A DNA stretch of 64,000 bases from Trabulsiella guamensis ATCC 49490 (GCF_000734965.1 NZ_JMTB01000085.1:62001-126000), one strand, 5' to 3'; shown: positions 17,300 through 26,560, numbered from the stretch's first letter. The notes: generated by a model not told the origin, from the letters alone. Made by a program: numbers and translations.

Positions 17300-17335
17300 A
17301 AAACAACGTTTGAATAAATTTGAAATAACGTTTTA
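17300..17335 (-). promoter_or_regulatory. Tandem KdgR-like boxes upstream of the uronate transporter operon
   Basis: GAAATAACGTTTTA (17322-17335) fits RAAAYRNYRTTTYA, the KdgR operator core as I remember it, at every position. A second, weaker copy AAAACAACGTTTG is at 17300-17312. Both lie 40-75 bp before the transporter start, suited to repression. KdgR itself is not in the window; it is normally encoded elsewhere in enterobacteria. Confidence 0.6.
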
Positions 17336-17367
17336 ATTTATGTTATGAGATCATTTGAAGATCATTC

Positions 17368-17383
17368 AGTGATCACTCTCACA
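17368..17383. promoter_or_regulatory. CRP-like box
   Basis: AGTGATCACTCTCACA differs from TGTGA-N6-TCACA at one position. It is about 105 bp upstream of the transporter start and could activate that operon under carbon limitation; kdgF is read away from it. Confidence 0.6.
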
Positions 17384-17466
17384 ATTAAAAATAATCACAT
17401 CCGCCAGTTTTAATAATATTTCTGGCGGATGTGATTATGAAAAATATATTCACTGAAAATATTAAA

Positions 17467-17787
17467 TTACAGGAAATCTTCGCGCACAGGCGTGAATGTA
17501 TCCAGTAATACTCCCGCTTTCAGACAAACACAGCCGTGCGGGATGTCAGGCCGCTTGTAGAGCGTGTCTCCGGCCGTAACGCTCCGTGTTTCGTTACCGA
17601 TAGTAAACGTAAATTCGCCCGATAATATATAGGTTAATTGCTCATGTGGATGGCTGTGCATTGCGCCGATTGCACCGGTTTCAAAATGCACTTCAACGGC
17701 CATTAATTGACCGGCGTGCGCCAGTATTCTCCGGCTTACGCCATTTCCTAAAACTTCCAGATTAGTTTCATTATATAAAGTAAACAT
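17467..17787 (-). CDS. kdgF: KdgF-like cupin, unsaturated-uronate converting enzyme
   Basis: A 106-residue single-domain cupin. The metal-binding motif is GAMHSHPHEQLTYILSGEF (three His and Glu region), with a second motif at PDIPHGCVC. Length and sequence (VEVHFETGAIGAMHSHPHEQ.., ending LLDTFTPVREDFL) are very close to what I remember of KdgF, which converts 4,5-unsaturated uronate from pectin or alginate breakdown to 4-deoxy-5-keto form in the cytoplasm. It is separately transcribed: about 200 bp lie between it and the transporter gene, and its own KdgR-like box is 19 bp upstream of its start. Confidence 0.85.
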   Translation of the reverse strand: MFTLYNETNLEVLGNGVSRRILAHAGQLMAVEVHFETGAIGAMHSHPHEQLTYILSGEFTFTIGNETRSVTAGDTLYKRPDIPHGCVCLKAGVLLDTFTPVREDFL

Positions 17788-17805
17788 TATGCCTCCGCGT
17801 AAAAT

Positions 17806-17819
17806 GAAACGCTATTTCA
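17806..17819 (-). promoter_or_regulatory. KdgR-like box upstream of kdgF
   Basis: GAAACGCTATTTCA matches the RAAAYRNYRTTTYA core at every position and is flanked by AAT and CATT, giving an extended dyad. It starts 19 bp upstream of the kdgF start codon, a repressor position. Confidence 0.65.
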
Positions 17820-17891
17820 CATTAAAAAAAGAGGCAAAAAGAATAAGAAAAGCGCGAAGAAAAAAACAGAGGCGGCGCACGAAATGTCTCT

Positions 17892-17924
17892 TTTCGCTGC
17901 CCGTCAGGGTGACGAACAGCGAAA
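17892..17924. terminator. Hairpin after dtpC
   Basis: TTTCGCTG/CAGCGAAA enclose an inner CGTCA/TGACG stem with loop GGG, starting 7 bp after the dtpC stop. There is no clear U-tract on the leftward strand, so it is a possible terminator or 3'-end stabiliser. Confidence 0.45.
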
Positions 17925-17930
17925 GGCCGG

Positions 17931-19400
17931 TTAATCGTGACGGGATTGCTGGATGCGGGGGGTTGAAGAGGTAAACAGCAGGCGGGTACAGATGACCAGC
18001 GCCATAATTAGCGCCACGCAAACCAGCGTCCATTCGCCCATTTGCGAGAAAAAGTGACCGTAAGCGGCGATCGCTGAATCGCTGATTTGCGATTCAGTGG
18101 TTTGTTGCGCCACCACCCCTGCCAGCCAGTTTGCCACCGCCCCCGTCGCCAGCATGTAGATCCCGGTTAACACGCCGGTCACGCCAGGCATGTTAAGACG
18201 GGTGATTTGCGCCATCGCCACCGGGTCAATAAACAGCTCGGCGAAGCCCATCAGCGCCAGACCAGCAATCATCATGCCCATCGACGCCTGACCATGCAGG
18301 TCCCCCTGTCGCGCGTTCAGCGCCAGCAGCATAAACCCTGCGCCCATCAATGCCAGCCCGGCGGCGAACTTCATCCATACGCGCAGTACGGAACGCACAC
18401 TGCCTTCCGGGCGGATAAGCCATGCCAGCACCACGCCCGCCACCATCACCGCGATGGCGTTAACAGACTGGAACAGCGCGGTCGGCACTTCCGTGCTGAA
18501 CCAGCGACGGTTAACAAAGCGGTCAATGAACAGGCTGATCGAGCTGCCGCCCTGTTGCGCCAGCACCCAGAACAACGTACCTGCCGTCATCAGCATGACA
18601 ATCTGCCACAGCGCACGACGGTGTTCCGGCGATTTAATCATGATCCGCGCCACCATCTGCGCGGCAAAAACACAGACCAGCGCCAGCAGATAACCCGACC
18701 AGTTATTCTCCAGCAGCAACGTGAAAAAGAGCGGTGCCACGCACAGCATCGCCACCAGCCAGCCCCACGCAGGCAGCACAAAGGTAACGCGTTGCAGGGC
18801 TGCTTTGTCTACGCCGCGCGTACTGCGGAAGTGACGATGACCACTTAAAAAGATCATCAAACCAATGAACATGCCCACACCCGCCAGCCCGAAGCCAACG
18901 TGCCAGCCATACCACTGCGCAGTCAGCCCACAGGCAACTGGGGCGACGATCGACCCGACATTCCCCGCCGCGTACAGCAGCGAAAAACCACCATCGCGAC
19001 GGTGATCGTCATGATCATACAGTTCACCCAGCAGGCAACTGATATTCGATTTAAACAGGCCATAGCCGCAGATAATAATCGCCAGCGCGAGGTAGAGACT
19101 CCATGTCGTATCAGATTCCACGCCCAGCACCACGTGGCCGAGCGTCATTAACAGCGCACCGGCAACAATCGCCATGCGGTTGCCGAGCAGGCGGTCAGCA
19201 ATCCAGCCGCCAAGAATAGGGGTAACGTAGACCAGAGAAGCGTAAGCGCTGAACAGGCTGATGGCGCGACTGTCATCGAAACCAAGCTGGTGAGTGAGAT
19301 AGAGGATAAGTAAGGCACGCATGCCGTAGAAGCTGAAATATTCCCAGATTTGAATCGCCACGATGTAATAGATCGCGCGCGGTTGTGAGGGTGTTTTCAT
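17931..19400 (-). CDS. dtpC: Dipeptide/tripeptide:H+ permease DtpC (YjdL), POT family
   Basis: From ATG 19400, preceded by AAGGAG, a 489-residue transporter of the proton-dependent oligopeptide family, close to E. coli DtpC (485). The ExxE-type first helix appears as [30 protein letters not shown] and FKSNI-type loops are typical of POT proteins. DtpC prefers lysine-containing dipeptides, which fits its place behind cadA: imported peptides would feed lysine to decarboxylation. A frame open to 19442 is excluded by homology and the ribosome site. A terminator at 19421-19447 separates it from cadA. Confidence 0.93.
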   Translation of the reverse strand: MKTPSQPRAIYYIVAIQIWEYFSFYGMRALLILYLTHQLGFDDSRAISLFSAYASLVYVTPILGGWIADRLLGNRMAIVAGALLMTLGHVVLGVESDTTWSLYLALAIIICGYGLFKSNISCLLGELYDHDDHRRDGGFSLLYAAGNVGSIVAPVACGLTAQWYGWHVGFGLAGVGMFIGLMIFLSGHRHFRSTRGVDKAALQRVTFVLPAWGWLVAMLCVAPLFFTLLLENNWSGYLLALVCVFAAQMVARIMIKSPEHRRALWQIVMLMTAGTLFWVLAQQGGSSISLFIDRFVNRRWFSTEVPTALFQSVNAIAVMVAGVVLAWLIRPEGSVRSVLRVWMKFAAGLALMGAGFMLLALNARQGDLHGQASMGMMIAGLALMGFAELFIDPVAMAQITRLNMPGVTGVLTGIYMLATGAVANWLAGVVAQQTTESQISDSAIAAYGHFFSQMGEWTLVCVALIMALVICTRLLFTSSTPRIQQSRHD

Positions 19401-19420
19401 GTAATCTCCTTGCGCCAGAA

Positions 19421-19447
19421 AAAAGGGAAGTGGCAAAGCCACTTCCC
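19421..19447 (-). terminator. Intrinsic terminator between cadA and dtpC
   Basis: GGGAAGTGGC-AAA-GCCACTTCCC, a perfect 10-bp stem, is followed on the leftward strand by TTTTTT. It lies 14 bp after the cadA stop and 20 bp before the dtpC start, so it should reduce readthrough into dtpC. Confidence 0.85.
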
Positions 19448-19460
19448 TCAGTTACATCAG

Positions 19461-21605
19461 TTACTTGGTATTTTCTTTCAGTACTTTAACAGTGTAACGA
19501 CCGTCTGCCTGGCGATAGGCACCGTGGATATCGGTTTCGAAGCCCGGATAGTGAGCGCCGATTTCGCACAGCATCTGCAGGAATTCCAGCACCGGGCGGC
19601 TCTCTTCGGTGATCATCTCACCCGGCATAACCAGCGGCACTCCCGGAGGATACGGCAGGATCATGTTGGCGTTGACTCGGCCCACCATCTCTTCGAGGTA
19701 CACTTCTTCCACTTCGCTATGCAGCTCTTTCTGGAATGCTTTGTACGGGGTCATGACCATTGTCGGCAGCACTTCAAACGCGCGGAACATCAGGTCCGGC
19801 AGGTTGTGATGCTCAACCAGTTTATGAATGTTCTGCGCCAGATCCTGAATACGCATGTTTTCGTAGAATTCCGGATCTTCACGGTACAGCGACGGCAGCA
19901 TGTTTTTCACACGCAGGTTCAGGTCGAACGCGCGTTTGAAGTCGGTCAGCGCACGCAGCAGGCTTAGTGCTTTGGTTTTGTCGATACCGATGCTGAACAG
20001 GAACAACAGGTTGTACGGACCGGTTTTCTCAACAATGATGCCGTGCTCGTCAAGGTATTTCGCCACGATGCTGGCCGGAATACCGAAGTCGTCCATAGTA
20101 CCGTCTTTCTTCATCCCCGGGGTCAGAATGGTGACTTTGATCGGGTCGAGGTACATATGTTCGTTATCGATGTTTTTGAAACCGTGCCATGCGCTGTCAG
20201 AACGCAGCGGCCAGCATTCCGGTGAATCGATGTGTTCCGGCTGCCATACGTCAAAGAACCAGCCGTCGGATTCCCCTTTCAGGCGTTTGATCTCTTTACG
20301 GAACTTGATCGCTCGCTGGATGGAACCGCTGATCATGCGTTTACCGGCATTGCCTTTCATCATCGCCGCGGCAGTTTCGGTGGACGCCACAATACCGTAG
20401 TGCGGAGACGTGGTGGTGTGCATCATGTAGGCTTCGTTGAAGGTTTCTTCGTTAACGTCACCTTTCACATGGATCATGGAAGCCTGAGAGAACGCCGCCA
20501 GCAGTTTGTGCGTGGACTGGGTTTCATAAATCACTTTACCTTCCACACGGCCACCGCTCATACCGCATTTGCCTTCGTAAATCGGCGAGAAGTTGGTATA
20601 AGGCACCCAGGCTGAGTCAAAGTGGATGGATTTCACATCCAGTGTTTTCTTGATGTAGTCGGTGTTGTACAGCAGACCATCATAAGTGGAGTTGGTGATA
20701 ACCGCATGTACCGGCCAGGTCGCGTTCGGTGTTTCTTTTACGCGTTTGGCAATTGTCGCATGCTGGAACTCGCTCTGCGGAATACCCCCCAGGATACCGT
20801 AGGCGTTACGGGTCGGGCGGAAGTAGATCGGTGTAATGTCGCTCATCATCATCAGATGCGTCAGCGATTTATGGCAGTTACGGTCAATCAGCACAGTGCT
20901 GCCTGCCGGCGCGGAGTACATCCCGACGATTTTGTTCGCGGTGGAGGTCCCGTTGGTCACCATGTAGCTGCGTTCGGCGTTAAATACGCGCGCAATGTAC
21001 TCTTCGGCTTCTTTATGCGGACCACTGTGGTCAAGCAGAGAACCCAGTTCAGAGACGGAAATGGAGATGTCTGATTTCATGGTGTTCGGGCCAAAGAAAT
21101 CGTAGAAGATGCTACCTACCGGGCTTTTCTGAAAGGCGGTACCGCCCATGTGACCCGGGGTACAGAAGGTGTATTTGCCTTCACGAACATATTTGAACAG
21201 CGCTTTGGTCAGCGGCGGCAGAATGGCGTCAATGTATTCGTCGGTATTCTGTTTGATTTTTGCCGCGATATCATCAGCAGCGCCGAGGGCATATTCAAAG
21301 AAACGGACCTGCATGCGGAGGTCGTTGAGACTTACATCGAGCGTGGAGTAGGTATTAGCGAAGGCGTACAGCGGCATGTACTCATTCATTTCGCTGATTT
21401 CTTCACACAGTTCGAGGTTGTATTTATCCCAGTCGAAAATCACACCGCACAACTGCGCATTGTTTTCGATAAGTTTCAGTAAGTCTTCACGATCATTCGG
21501 GTAAACAATGCGGAAGTTCAGACGTTCCAGGGCGCGATGCAGCTCACGGATAGGTTCTTCTTTAAAGTAGACACCCATGTGATTCATGATTGCGATAACG
21601 TTCAT
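19461..21605 (-). CDS. cadA: Inducible lysine decarboxylase CadA (LdcI)
   Basis: A 714-residue PLP enzyme of the fold-type I ornithine/lysine/arginine decarboxylase group, one residue shorter than E. coli CadA as I remember it. The N-terminal wing domain (residues 1-130) begins MNVIAIMNHMGVYFKEEPIR. The PLP lysine is in ETQSTHKLLAAFSQASMIHV (about residue 367). It converts lysine to cadaverine and CO2, consuming a proton, and forms decamers in the cytoplasm. It is co-transcribed with the antiporter gene cadB, 79 bp upstream, and is under CadC control. Confidence 0.97.
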   Translation of the reverse strand: MNVIAIMNHMGVYFKEEPIRELHRALERLNFRIVYPNDREDLLKLIENNAQLCGVIFDWDKYNLELCEEISEMNEYMPLYAFANTYSTLDVSLNDLRMQVRFFEYALGAADDIAAKIKQNTDEYIDAILPPLTKALFKYVREGKYTFCTPGHMGGTAFQKSPVGSIFYDFFGPNTMKSDISISVSELGSLLDHSGPHKEAEEYIARVFNAERSYMVTNGTSTANKIVGMYSAPAGSTVLIDRNCHKSLTHLMMMSDITPIYFRPTRNAYGILGGIPQSEFQHATIAKRVKETPNATWPVHAVITNSTYDGLLYNTDYIKKTLDVKSIHFDSAWVPYTNFSPIYEGKCGMSGGRVEGKVIYETQSTHKLLAAFSQASMIHVKGDVNEETFNEAYMMHTTTSPHYGIVASTETAAAMMKGNAGKRMISGSIQRAIKFRKEIKRLKGESDGWFFDVWQPEHIDSPECWPLRSDSAWHGFKNIDNEHMYLDPIKVTILTPGMKKDGTMDDFGIPASIVAKYLDEHGIIVEKTGPYNLLFLFSIGIDKTKALSLLRALTDFKRAFDLNLRVKNMLPSLYREDPEFYENMRIQDLAQNIHKLVEHHNLPDLMFRAFEVLPTMVMTPYKAFQKELHSEVEEVYLEEMVGRVNANMILPYPPGVPLVMPGEMITEESRPVLEFLQMLCEIGAHYPGFETDIHGAYRQADGRYTVKVLKENTK

Positions 21606-21628
21606 ACTCGTATCTCCAGGTGTAGAAG

Positions 21629-21664
21629 GCCCCTCCCGTCACGGCGTGACAGGCAAGGAGGGGC
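21629..21664. repeat. Nested hairpin in the cadB-cadA intercistronic gap
   Basis: GCCCCTCC (21629-21636) pairs with GGAGGGGC (21657-21664) and encloses GTCAC-GGC-GTGAC. No U-run follows on the leftward strand, so it is more likely an mRNA-stabilising or partial attenuator structure that adjusts cadA relative to cadB. Confidence 0.55.
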
Positions 21665-21684
21665 ACAGAGAAAGGGGTTAAGAA

Positions 21685-23022
21685 TTAATGCGCGTCAGCG
21701 GTCTGTGTTTCAGTAGCAACTTTGTTTTGCTGACGTTGGGACATTTTGCGGCCGTAGAACATCAGGATGACCAGGCTGATGATAAAGGTGCCGCTGAGTT
21801 CGAAGGAGCCTGCACCCATCAGCGCGATGAAGCAGAAGCCACAACCGAGGATGGAGCAAACCAGGCTTGCGAGGTTACGAATGTTGATGCCTTCGAAACG
21901 AATCAGGTCAACGCAAGAGTAGAAGTAAGGCAGCATGGTCAGCAGAACCGCGATACCGGTCAGCTCACCGAACAGATCAGAGGCTTTACCCCCGCTGGAG
22001 TTCATCACGGTAATCAGGACCATCAGTGCCGTCATTTTCACCGCAGCCAGCAGCAGGCCTTTTTTCGGAATACCGTTACTGTCGACTTCACCATAGACTT
22101 TCGGGAAGTTGCCATCGTTAGCGGCACGCATACCGGCCTGGCCTACCAGCATCATCCAGGAACCCAGAGATGTCAGGCATGCAAAGGCGGTGAAGGCAGA
22201 AACCATCGGCGCAGCCCAATTGCCCAGAATGGTAGAAGCACTGATAGCGAACGGCGCACCAGACGCAGCCATTTGCGATGCCGGATACATCCCGACCAGA
22301 ACCTGCGTGGCGGCGATGTAGACCAGACCCGCCATGGCGGTACCCAGCATGGTTGCCAGCGGCACAGTACGTTTCGGGTTGTTCACCATACCGGTACTCA
22401 CAGCGGCGGATTCAACACCGATGAACGCCCACAGGCAGAGCAGAATACTTTTCACCACCGCGTGGCTGTCCGTGGTCTGCGAGGTGTTCCAGTTCGCCTG
22501 ATAAGTGGCAACGTCAAACCAGTGCCAGCCAACAACCGCAGTCATGACCACCGGGATCAGCACCAGTACCAGACCAATCGTGGTCAGGCGGCTTACCCAG
22601 GTACCACCGAGCATATTAACGAAGGTGAAAATCCACACAATGGCGATACAGGCAATACCTGCCGGCACCGGGTTATTTAAAACAGGGAAGAAGGTAGAGA
22701 GATAAGATACGGCAGTAATACCGATGGCAAGGTTACCAATCCAGTTTGCATGATAATAAAGAACACCGGTCTGGAAACCGAATGCCGGAGATATTTCCCC
22801 GGCATAGGCGATTGGGCCACCCTGTTGCGGATTTTTGGTTGCCAGTCGGGCATAAACATACGCCAGAGACATTGCACCAATAATTGAGATAACCCATCCC
22901 CAAATAGCAATACCACCAATGCTAGCGAGGTTCGCAGGTAATAACGCAATCCCGCTCCCCATCATATTACCAGCGACGACGCCGGTACAGGCAAAAAGCC
23001 CGATCTTCTTGGCAGAACTCAT
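21685..23022 (-). CDS. cadB: Lysine/cadaverine antiporter CadB
   Basis: From ATG 23022 (MSSAKKIGLFACTGVVAGNM) a 445-residue, twelve-helix APC-superfamily antiporter, almost identical to E. coli CadB over most of its length. It exchanges external lysine for internal cadaverine across the inner membrane, completing the proton-consuming cycle with CadA. The frame is open to 23064, but the start at 23022 has an AGGAG site (reading leftward GAGAAAAAGAAAC region) and matches the family. The C-terminal tail after FYGRKMSQRQQNK differs from E. coli. Confidence 0.96.
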   Translation of the reverse strand: MSSAKKIGLFACTGVVAGNMMGSGIALLPANLASIGGIAIWGWVISIIGAMSLAYVYARLATKNPQQGGPIAYAGEISPAFGFQTGVLYYHANWIGNLAIGITAVSYLSTFFPVLNNPVPAGIACIAIVWIFTFVNMLGGTWVSRLTTIGLVLVLIPVVMTAVVGWHWFDVATYQANWNTSQTTDSHAVVKSILLCLWAFIGVESAAVSTGMVNNPKRTVPLATMLGTAMAGLVYIAATQVLVGMYPASQMAASGAPFAISASTILGNWAAPMVSAFTAFACLTSLGSWMMLVGQAGMRAANDGNFPKVYGEVDSNGIPKKGLLLAAVKMTALMVLITVMNSSGGKASDLFGELTGIAVLLTMLPYFYSCVDLIRFEGINIRNLASLVCSILGCGFCFIALMGAGSFELSGTFIISLVILMFYGRKMSQRQQNKVATETQTADAH

Positions 23023-23387
23023 GTTTCTTTTTCTCCTGAGCTTTACTTTGGAGGTGCGGACCATGATGCAAATTATTTATTGATCCGACCGACTGCCAAC
23101 AAGATTAAGGATTCTTATGAGAGAAGTCCTAAGGATTAAATGAATTAATGGCAAACATCAGACAAATGACATCTTGAGGTTTTTGCGTTAACACATAAAC
23201 AAAACAAGTTGATGTCATAAAAAGATAAACATCGTTACTTTACAGTAGGTTGAGAGAGAAGACTGGTGTTATAAAGCTGTTATTGGTCGCGATGAAACCG
23301 GTGAATCTTAGTAACATGCGGAATATTGTTGATATACATAAAATTAACCTCATCATGCCCATAAAAAGCAGCATGATGAGAGTTTAC
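23023..23387 (-). promoter_or_regulatory. cadBA promoter and CadC-binding region
   Basis: 365 bp between cadC and cadB contain no gene. The length is nearly that of the E. coli intergenic region. It is AT-rich, as expected for the H-NS-silenced cadBA promoter with two CadC sites; I cannot place the individual sites by eye. Confidence 0.75.
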
Positions 23388-24920
23388 TTATTCTGAAGAG
23401 AGGAAATTATCGAGATACGGAACAACGCGGGTCACGGAAGTCTGAAATACGCCGTTTTCAATCCAGTACAGGGTGTTTTCCCCGGGGCGTAAATTAAACG
23501 CGGTAAGATAGGCATCTGCAGCCTGACGGTTGGCGCCTTTCATTTCATATACTTTACCTAGCAACACATAATTCAACCAGGACATCTCCAGGTCGATACC
23601 CGTATTAATGGCTTCGAAGGCTTCATTGACGTTGCCTTTACCCAACTGGTCAATCGTACGTATTTGATAAACGATCGACTCATCTTTCATGCCTGGAATA
23701 TTTTCCACCCGATTAATTTCTTCATACATCGCCGCCAGTTGTGTTCCGTCAAGCGGCTGCTGTGAATGACGTAATACATCCACCAGCACTTTCTCCGCAT
23801 ACGCGTAAGTAAATTCCGGTGACTGCTTTGTTATATCATTGAGAATATCGCTGGCTTTGCCTAATGAATCGACATCGCCGTTCATTAAGAACTGGTGCGC
23901 CTGATAGAAACGCGACAGCGAAGTGCTTTGCAGTGGCTGGTACTGCCGGAGCATCTCCTGCATTTTTTCCGGCCACGGCTGTTTTAATGCTTCGGAAAGA
24001 CTGTTCATCAGGTCATTCTGGATCGTCAGTTGGTTGCCATTGGTAATGAAGTAGCGCTTGTCGAGCATGCTCGACCCGTCGGCGTTATCCACCAGTTGCA
24101 CTGACATAAAGCACTGCTGCGCGCGGTAGTGACGCTGATTGACGAACTCAATTGACAGCGTTTTGCCGGAGCTGCTGGGCTCATTGACGTTGTAGTTTGT
24201 TTTGTCGTGCACCATAAAGGTGGAGTAGGTGTTGAGCGATGTCGTCACCAGGCTGCCAAGCCCGACCGCGTAGGAGCGCTGCGACATCCAGTTATTACAG
24301 GAACTGCCATTCTCCAGACGAATGTCTATATCTCGCGGGTTGAGCAGCAGACGGGTTTTCGTGACGGCAGGATGGGATTTTAACGTCGACATCGCCACCA
24401 GCGCGACGCAGGTACCGAGCGCCAGCAAAAACAGACACCATACCCAGAAGGTCGCGAGACGCTTACGCTTTTCGGGTTTCACCACTGGCGGGGCCGCAGC
24501 CGCGGCAGGGTTGGCGGCGACAGAAACAGGCGGGGTTTCCACCGGCGGTTGTATCTCTGTGACTGGCGTTTCTGACGTGAGTTCTTCGCCCTCTTCTGTA
24601 CACCACATCACTGGTGCCGTCAGCTTGTAGCCCCGTTTAGGCACGGTAACGATGTATTCAGGACTGCTGTCGTCACCATCTTTCAGTGATTTACGCAGCT
24701 CGGAGACACTCTGTGTGACAACATGGCTGGTAACAACGTTACGCGTCCAGACATTATCAATGAGCTCATCACGGCTCAATACTTCGTCAGGATGGCGGGC
24801 AAAAAAAACCAGAAGGTCAATTAAACGCGGTTCTAAGGTTAGCTGGCGTCCCTGACGGCTGATTTGATTGACGGAGGGTATCACTAACCACTCTCCGACA
24901 CGCACAACAGGTTGTTGCAT
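23388..24920 (-). CDS. cadC: Membrane-integrated pH/lysine sensor and activator CadC
   Basis: From ATG 24920 (MQQPVVRVGEWLV) a 510-residue ToxR-like protein: cytoplasmic winged helix about residues 1-105, a Pro/Ala-rich linker, one transmembrane helix (TFWVWCLFLLALGTCVALVAM, about 155-175), and a periplasmic sensor domain. The two periplasmic Cys that form the pH-linked disulfide in E. coli are present (GSSCNNW and AQQCFMS). It activates cadBA at low pH with lysine, and LysP normally inhibits it. The linker is longer and more Ala/Pro-rich than in E. coli. A frame extends to 24995 but lacks homology there. Confidence 0.95.
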   Translation of the reverse strand: MQQPVVRVGEWLVIPSVNQISRQGRQLTLEPRLIDLLVFFARHPDEVLSRDELIDNVWTRNVVTSHVVTQSVSELRKSLKDGDDSSPEYIVTVPKRGYKLTAPVMWCTEEGEELTSETPVTEIQPPVETPPVSVAANPAAAAAPPVVKPEKRKRLATFWVWCLFLLALGTCVALVAMSTLKSHPAVTKTRLLLNPRDIDIRLENGSSCNNWMSQRSYAVGLGSLVTTSLNTYSTFMVHDKTNYNVNEPSSSGKTLSIEFVNQRHYRAQQCFMSVQLVDNADGSSMLDKRYFITNGNQLTIQNDLMNSLSEALKQPWPEKMQEMLRQYQPLQSTSLSRFYQAHQFLMNGDVDSLGKASDILNDITKQSPEFTYAYAEKVLVDVLRHSQQPLDGTQLAAMYEEINRVENIPGMKDESIVYQIRTIDQLGKGNVNEAFEAINTGIDLEMSWLNYVLLGKVYEMKGANRQAADAYLTAFNLRPGENTLYWIENGVFQTSVTRVVPYLDNFLSSE

Positions 24921-25159
24921 AAAAAAAGCCCAAAAAGCAAAAAGGGAAACGCGGATTATATCATATTCGCGCTCCCCGATTTTGATGAGCCTCACTACCT
25001 CTGCGACGTAACCGTGTCTGGCGGATTATTACTTCATGCGCAATAGTCTATTGCCACTATAGGCATTTATCTCACTAATCGGCAGGAATATCCTGTGCCC
25101 CATCGTGTTGTTGACCACAGCACTCCGTTACTGAAAAAACAAAACACAGGAATATCTCA

Positions 25160-25372
25160 ATGAAAACCGTAACAACTTTTATTACTGCTGCTGCTCTCTC
25201 TCTGTTGGCCTTTGGCGCCTCAGCACAAACCATCTCTGCAACCGGTAATACTCTGGACTCTGCTGAAGCAGCGCTGGCGGCAAAAGCCAAAGCCGAAGGG
25301 AAAAGCGAATACAAAATCACCAGCGCCCGCATGGGTAACTTCGTCATGATGACCGCTGAGCTGGATAAATAA
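25160..25372 (+). CDS. Small periplasmic DUF1471 (YhcN/BhsA-like) protein
   Basis: A 70-residue precursor with a signal peptide (MKTVTTFITAAALSLLAFGASA) and a mature part of about 48 residues (QTISATGNTLDSAEAALAAKAKAEGKSEYKITSARMGNFVMMTAELDK). This is the DUF1471 pattern: an Ala/Lys-rich helix followed by a YKITSAR strand. It is shorter at the N-terminus of the mature part than BhsA or YhcN. Such proteins respond to acid, peroxide or biofilm stress. AGGAA lies upstream. The old yellow enzyme gene follows 58 bp later and could be co-transcribed. Confidence 0.75.
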   Translation: MKTVTTFITAAALSLLAFGASAQTISATGNTLDSAEAALAAKAKAEGKSEYKITSARMGNFVMMTAELDK

Positions 25373-25430
25373 CATCTGCTGTCATGCCAGTACCGGAGCT
25401 CGTCTCCCGTTTAAGTGAGGAAAAAATTCT

Positions 25431-26537
25431 ATGTTATTCGATCAGTATTCACTTAACGCATTGCCGCTGAAAAGCCGCATTGTCATGCCGCCGATGACCC
25501 GTTCTCGTGCCGGCGCCGGCGATGTCGCGACCGACGACATGGCGGAATACTATGCGCAGCGCGCCAGTGCCGGACTTATCATCAGTGAAGGCACGCAGAT
25601 AAGCCAGCAGGGACAGGGTTATGCCTGGACGCCGGGTATCTACAACGAACAACAGATTGCAGGCTGGAAAAAAGTGACTGATGCCGTGCACGCGGCAGGC
25701 GGCAAAATCTTTGCACAGCTGTGGCATGTTGGCCGTGTTTCGCATACCGTTCTGCAGCCTGGCAACGCCGCACCGGTCTCCTCCTCTGCCATTCAGGCGG
25801 AAGGTGTGAAAGTGTTCGTTGACATAGAAGGCCGCGGCCCGGAAAACGGCGTGGGCGAGATGGTACAGCACTCCATGCCGCGTGCACTGACGCTGGAAGA
25901 GATCCCTGGCATTATTGCTGATTACGCCCAGGCTGCCCGTAACGCCATTGTCGCCGGTTTCGACGGTGTTGAGTTACATGGTGCCAATGGCTATCTGATT
26001 AATCAGTTTATTGACTCGCGTGAAAACCTGCGTGACGACCAGTACGGCGGTTCGCTGCAAAACCGACTGCGTTTTCTCAAAGAAGTGGCTGAGGCGGTTT
26101 CCGCTGCTATCGGTAAAGAGAAACTCGGTATTCGCCTGGCACCGTTGACCACGTTGATGGGCTCCAAAGATGACACGCCGGAAGCGACGTACCTCGCAGC
26201 GGCAAGCGTGCTCAATGACATTGGCATCGCGTATATCCATATCGCGGAAGCGGACTGGGAAGATGCGCCGGTAATGCCTGCAGCCTTCAAAGAAGCGCTG
26301 CGTATTATCTTCCATGGCACGCTGATCTACTCAGGTAAATACACCGTAGAACGTGCGGAGGAGGCGCTGACCAAAGGCTGGGCAGATCTGATCGGTTTTG
26401 GCCGTCCGTTTATCGCCAACCCGGATTTGCCGTATCGTCTGCAGCACAATTTACCGCTGAACCAGCCGGTTCGTGAGCAGTTCTTCGGCGGCGGTAAAGC
26501 GGGTTATCTTGATTACCCGACGGTGAATAGCAAATAA
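25431..26537 (+). CDS. Old yellow enzyme-family alkene reductase (NemA-like)
   Basis: A 368-residue FMN-dependent TIM barrel with AGGA upstream. Key segments: VMPPMTRSRA (FMN site), AQLWHVGR, the substrate-binding pair HGANGYLINQF, and GFGRPFIANPDLPYRL near the end. Such enzymes reduce activated C=C bonds and nitro groups with NAD(P)H. In E. coli NemA is controlled by the repressor NemR, which is not here. The length and sequence are NemA-like, but other OYE paralogues occur in enterobacteria, so no symbol is given. A strong terminator follows. Confidence 0.88.
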   Translation: MLFDQYSLNALPLKSRIVMPPMTRSRAGAGDVATDDMAEYYAQRASAGLIISEGTQISQQGQGYAWTPGIYNEQQIAGWKKVTDAVHAAGGKIFAQLWHVGRVSHTVLQPGNAAPVSSSAIQAEGVKVFVDIEGRGPENGVGEMVQHSMPRALTLEEIPGIIADYAQAARNAIVAGFDGVELHGANGYLINQFIDSRENLRDDQYGGSLQNRLRFLKEVAEAVSAAIGKEKLGIRLAPLTTLMGSKDDTPEATYLAAASVLNDIGIAYIHIAEADWEDAPVMPAAFKEALRIIFHGTLIYSGKYTVERAEEALTKGWADLIGFGRPFIANPDLPYRLQHNLPLNQPVREQFFGGGKAGYLDYPTVNSK

Positions 26538-26560
26538 GTACATTATGCATTACCCCCCTG

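Noticed and set aside
17789-17974. Short rightward frame, very basic (61 codons)
   Set aside because: It runs across the kdgF promoter and into dtpC on the opposite strand; Lys/Arg content comes from A-rich DNA.
21688-22680. Rightward open frame of 330 codons opposite cadB
   Set aside because: Antisense shadow of cadB; low-complexity His/Gln/Arg content.
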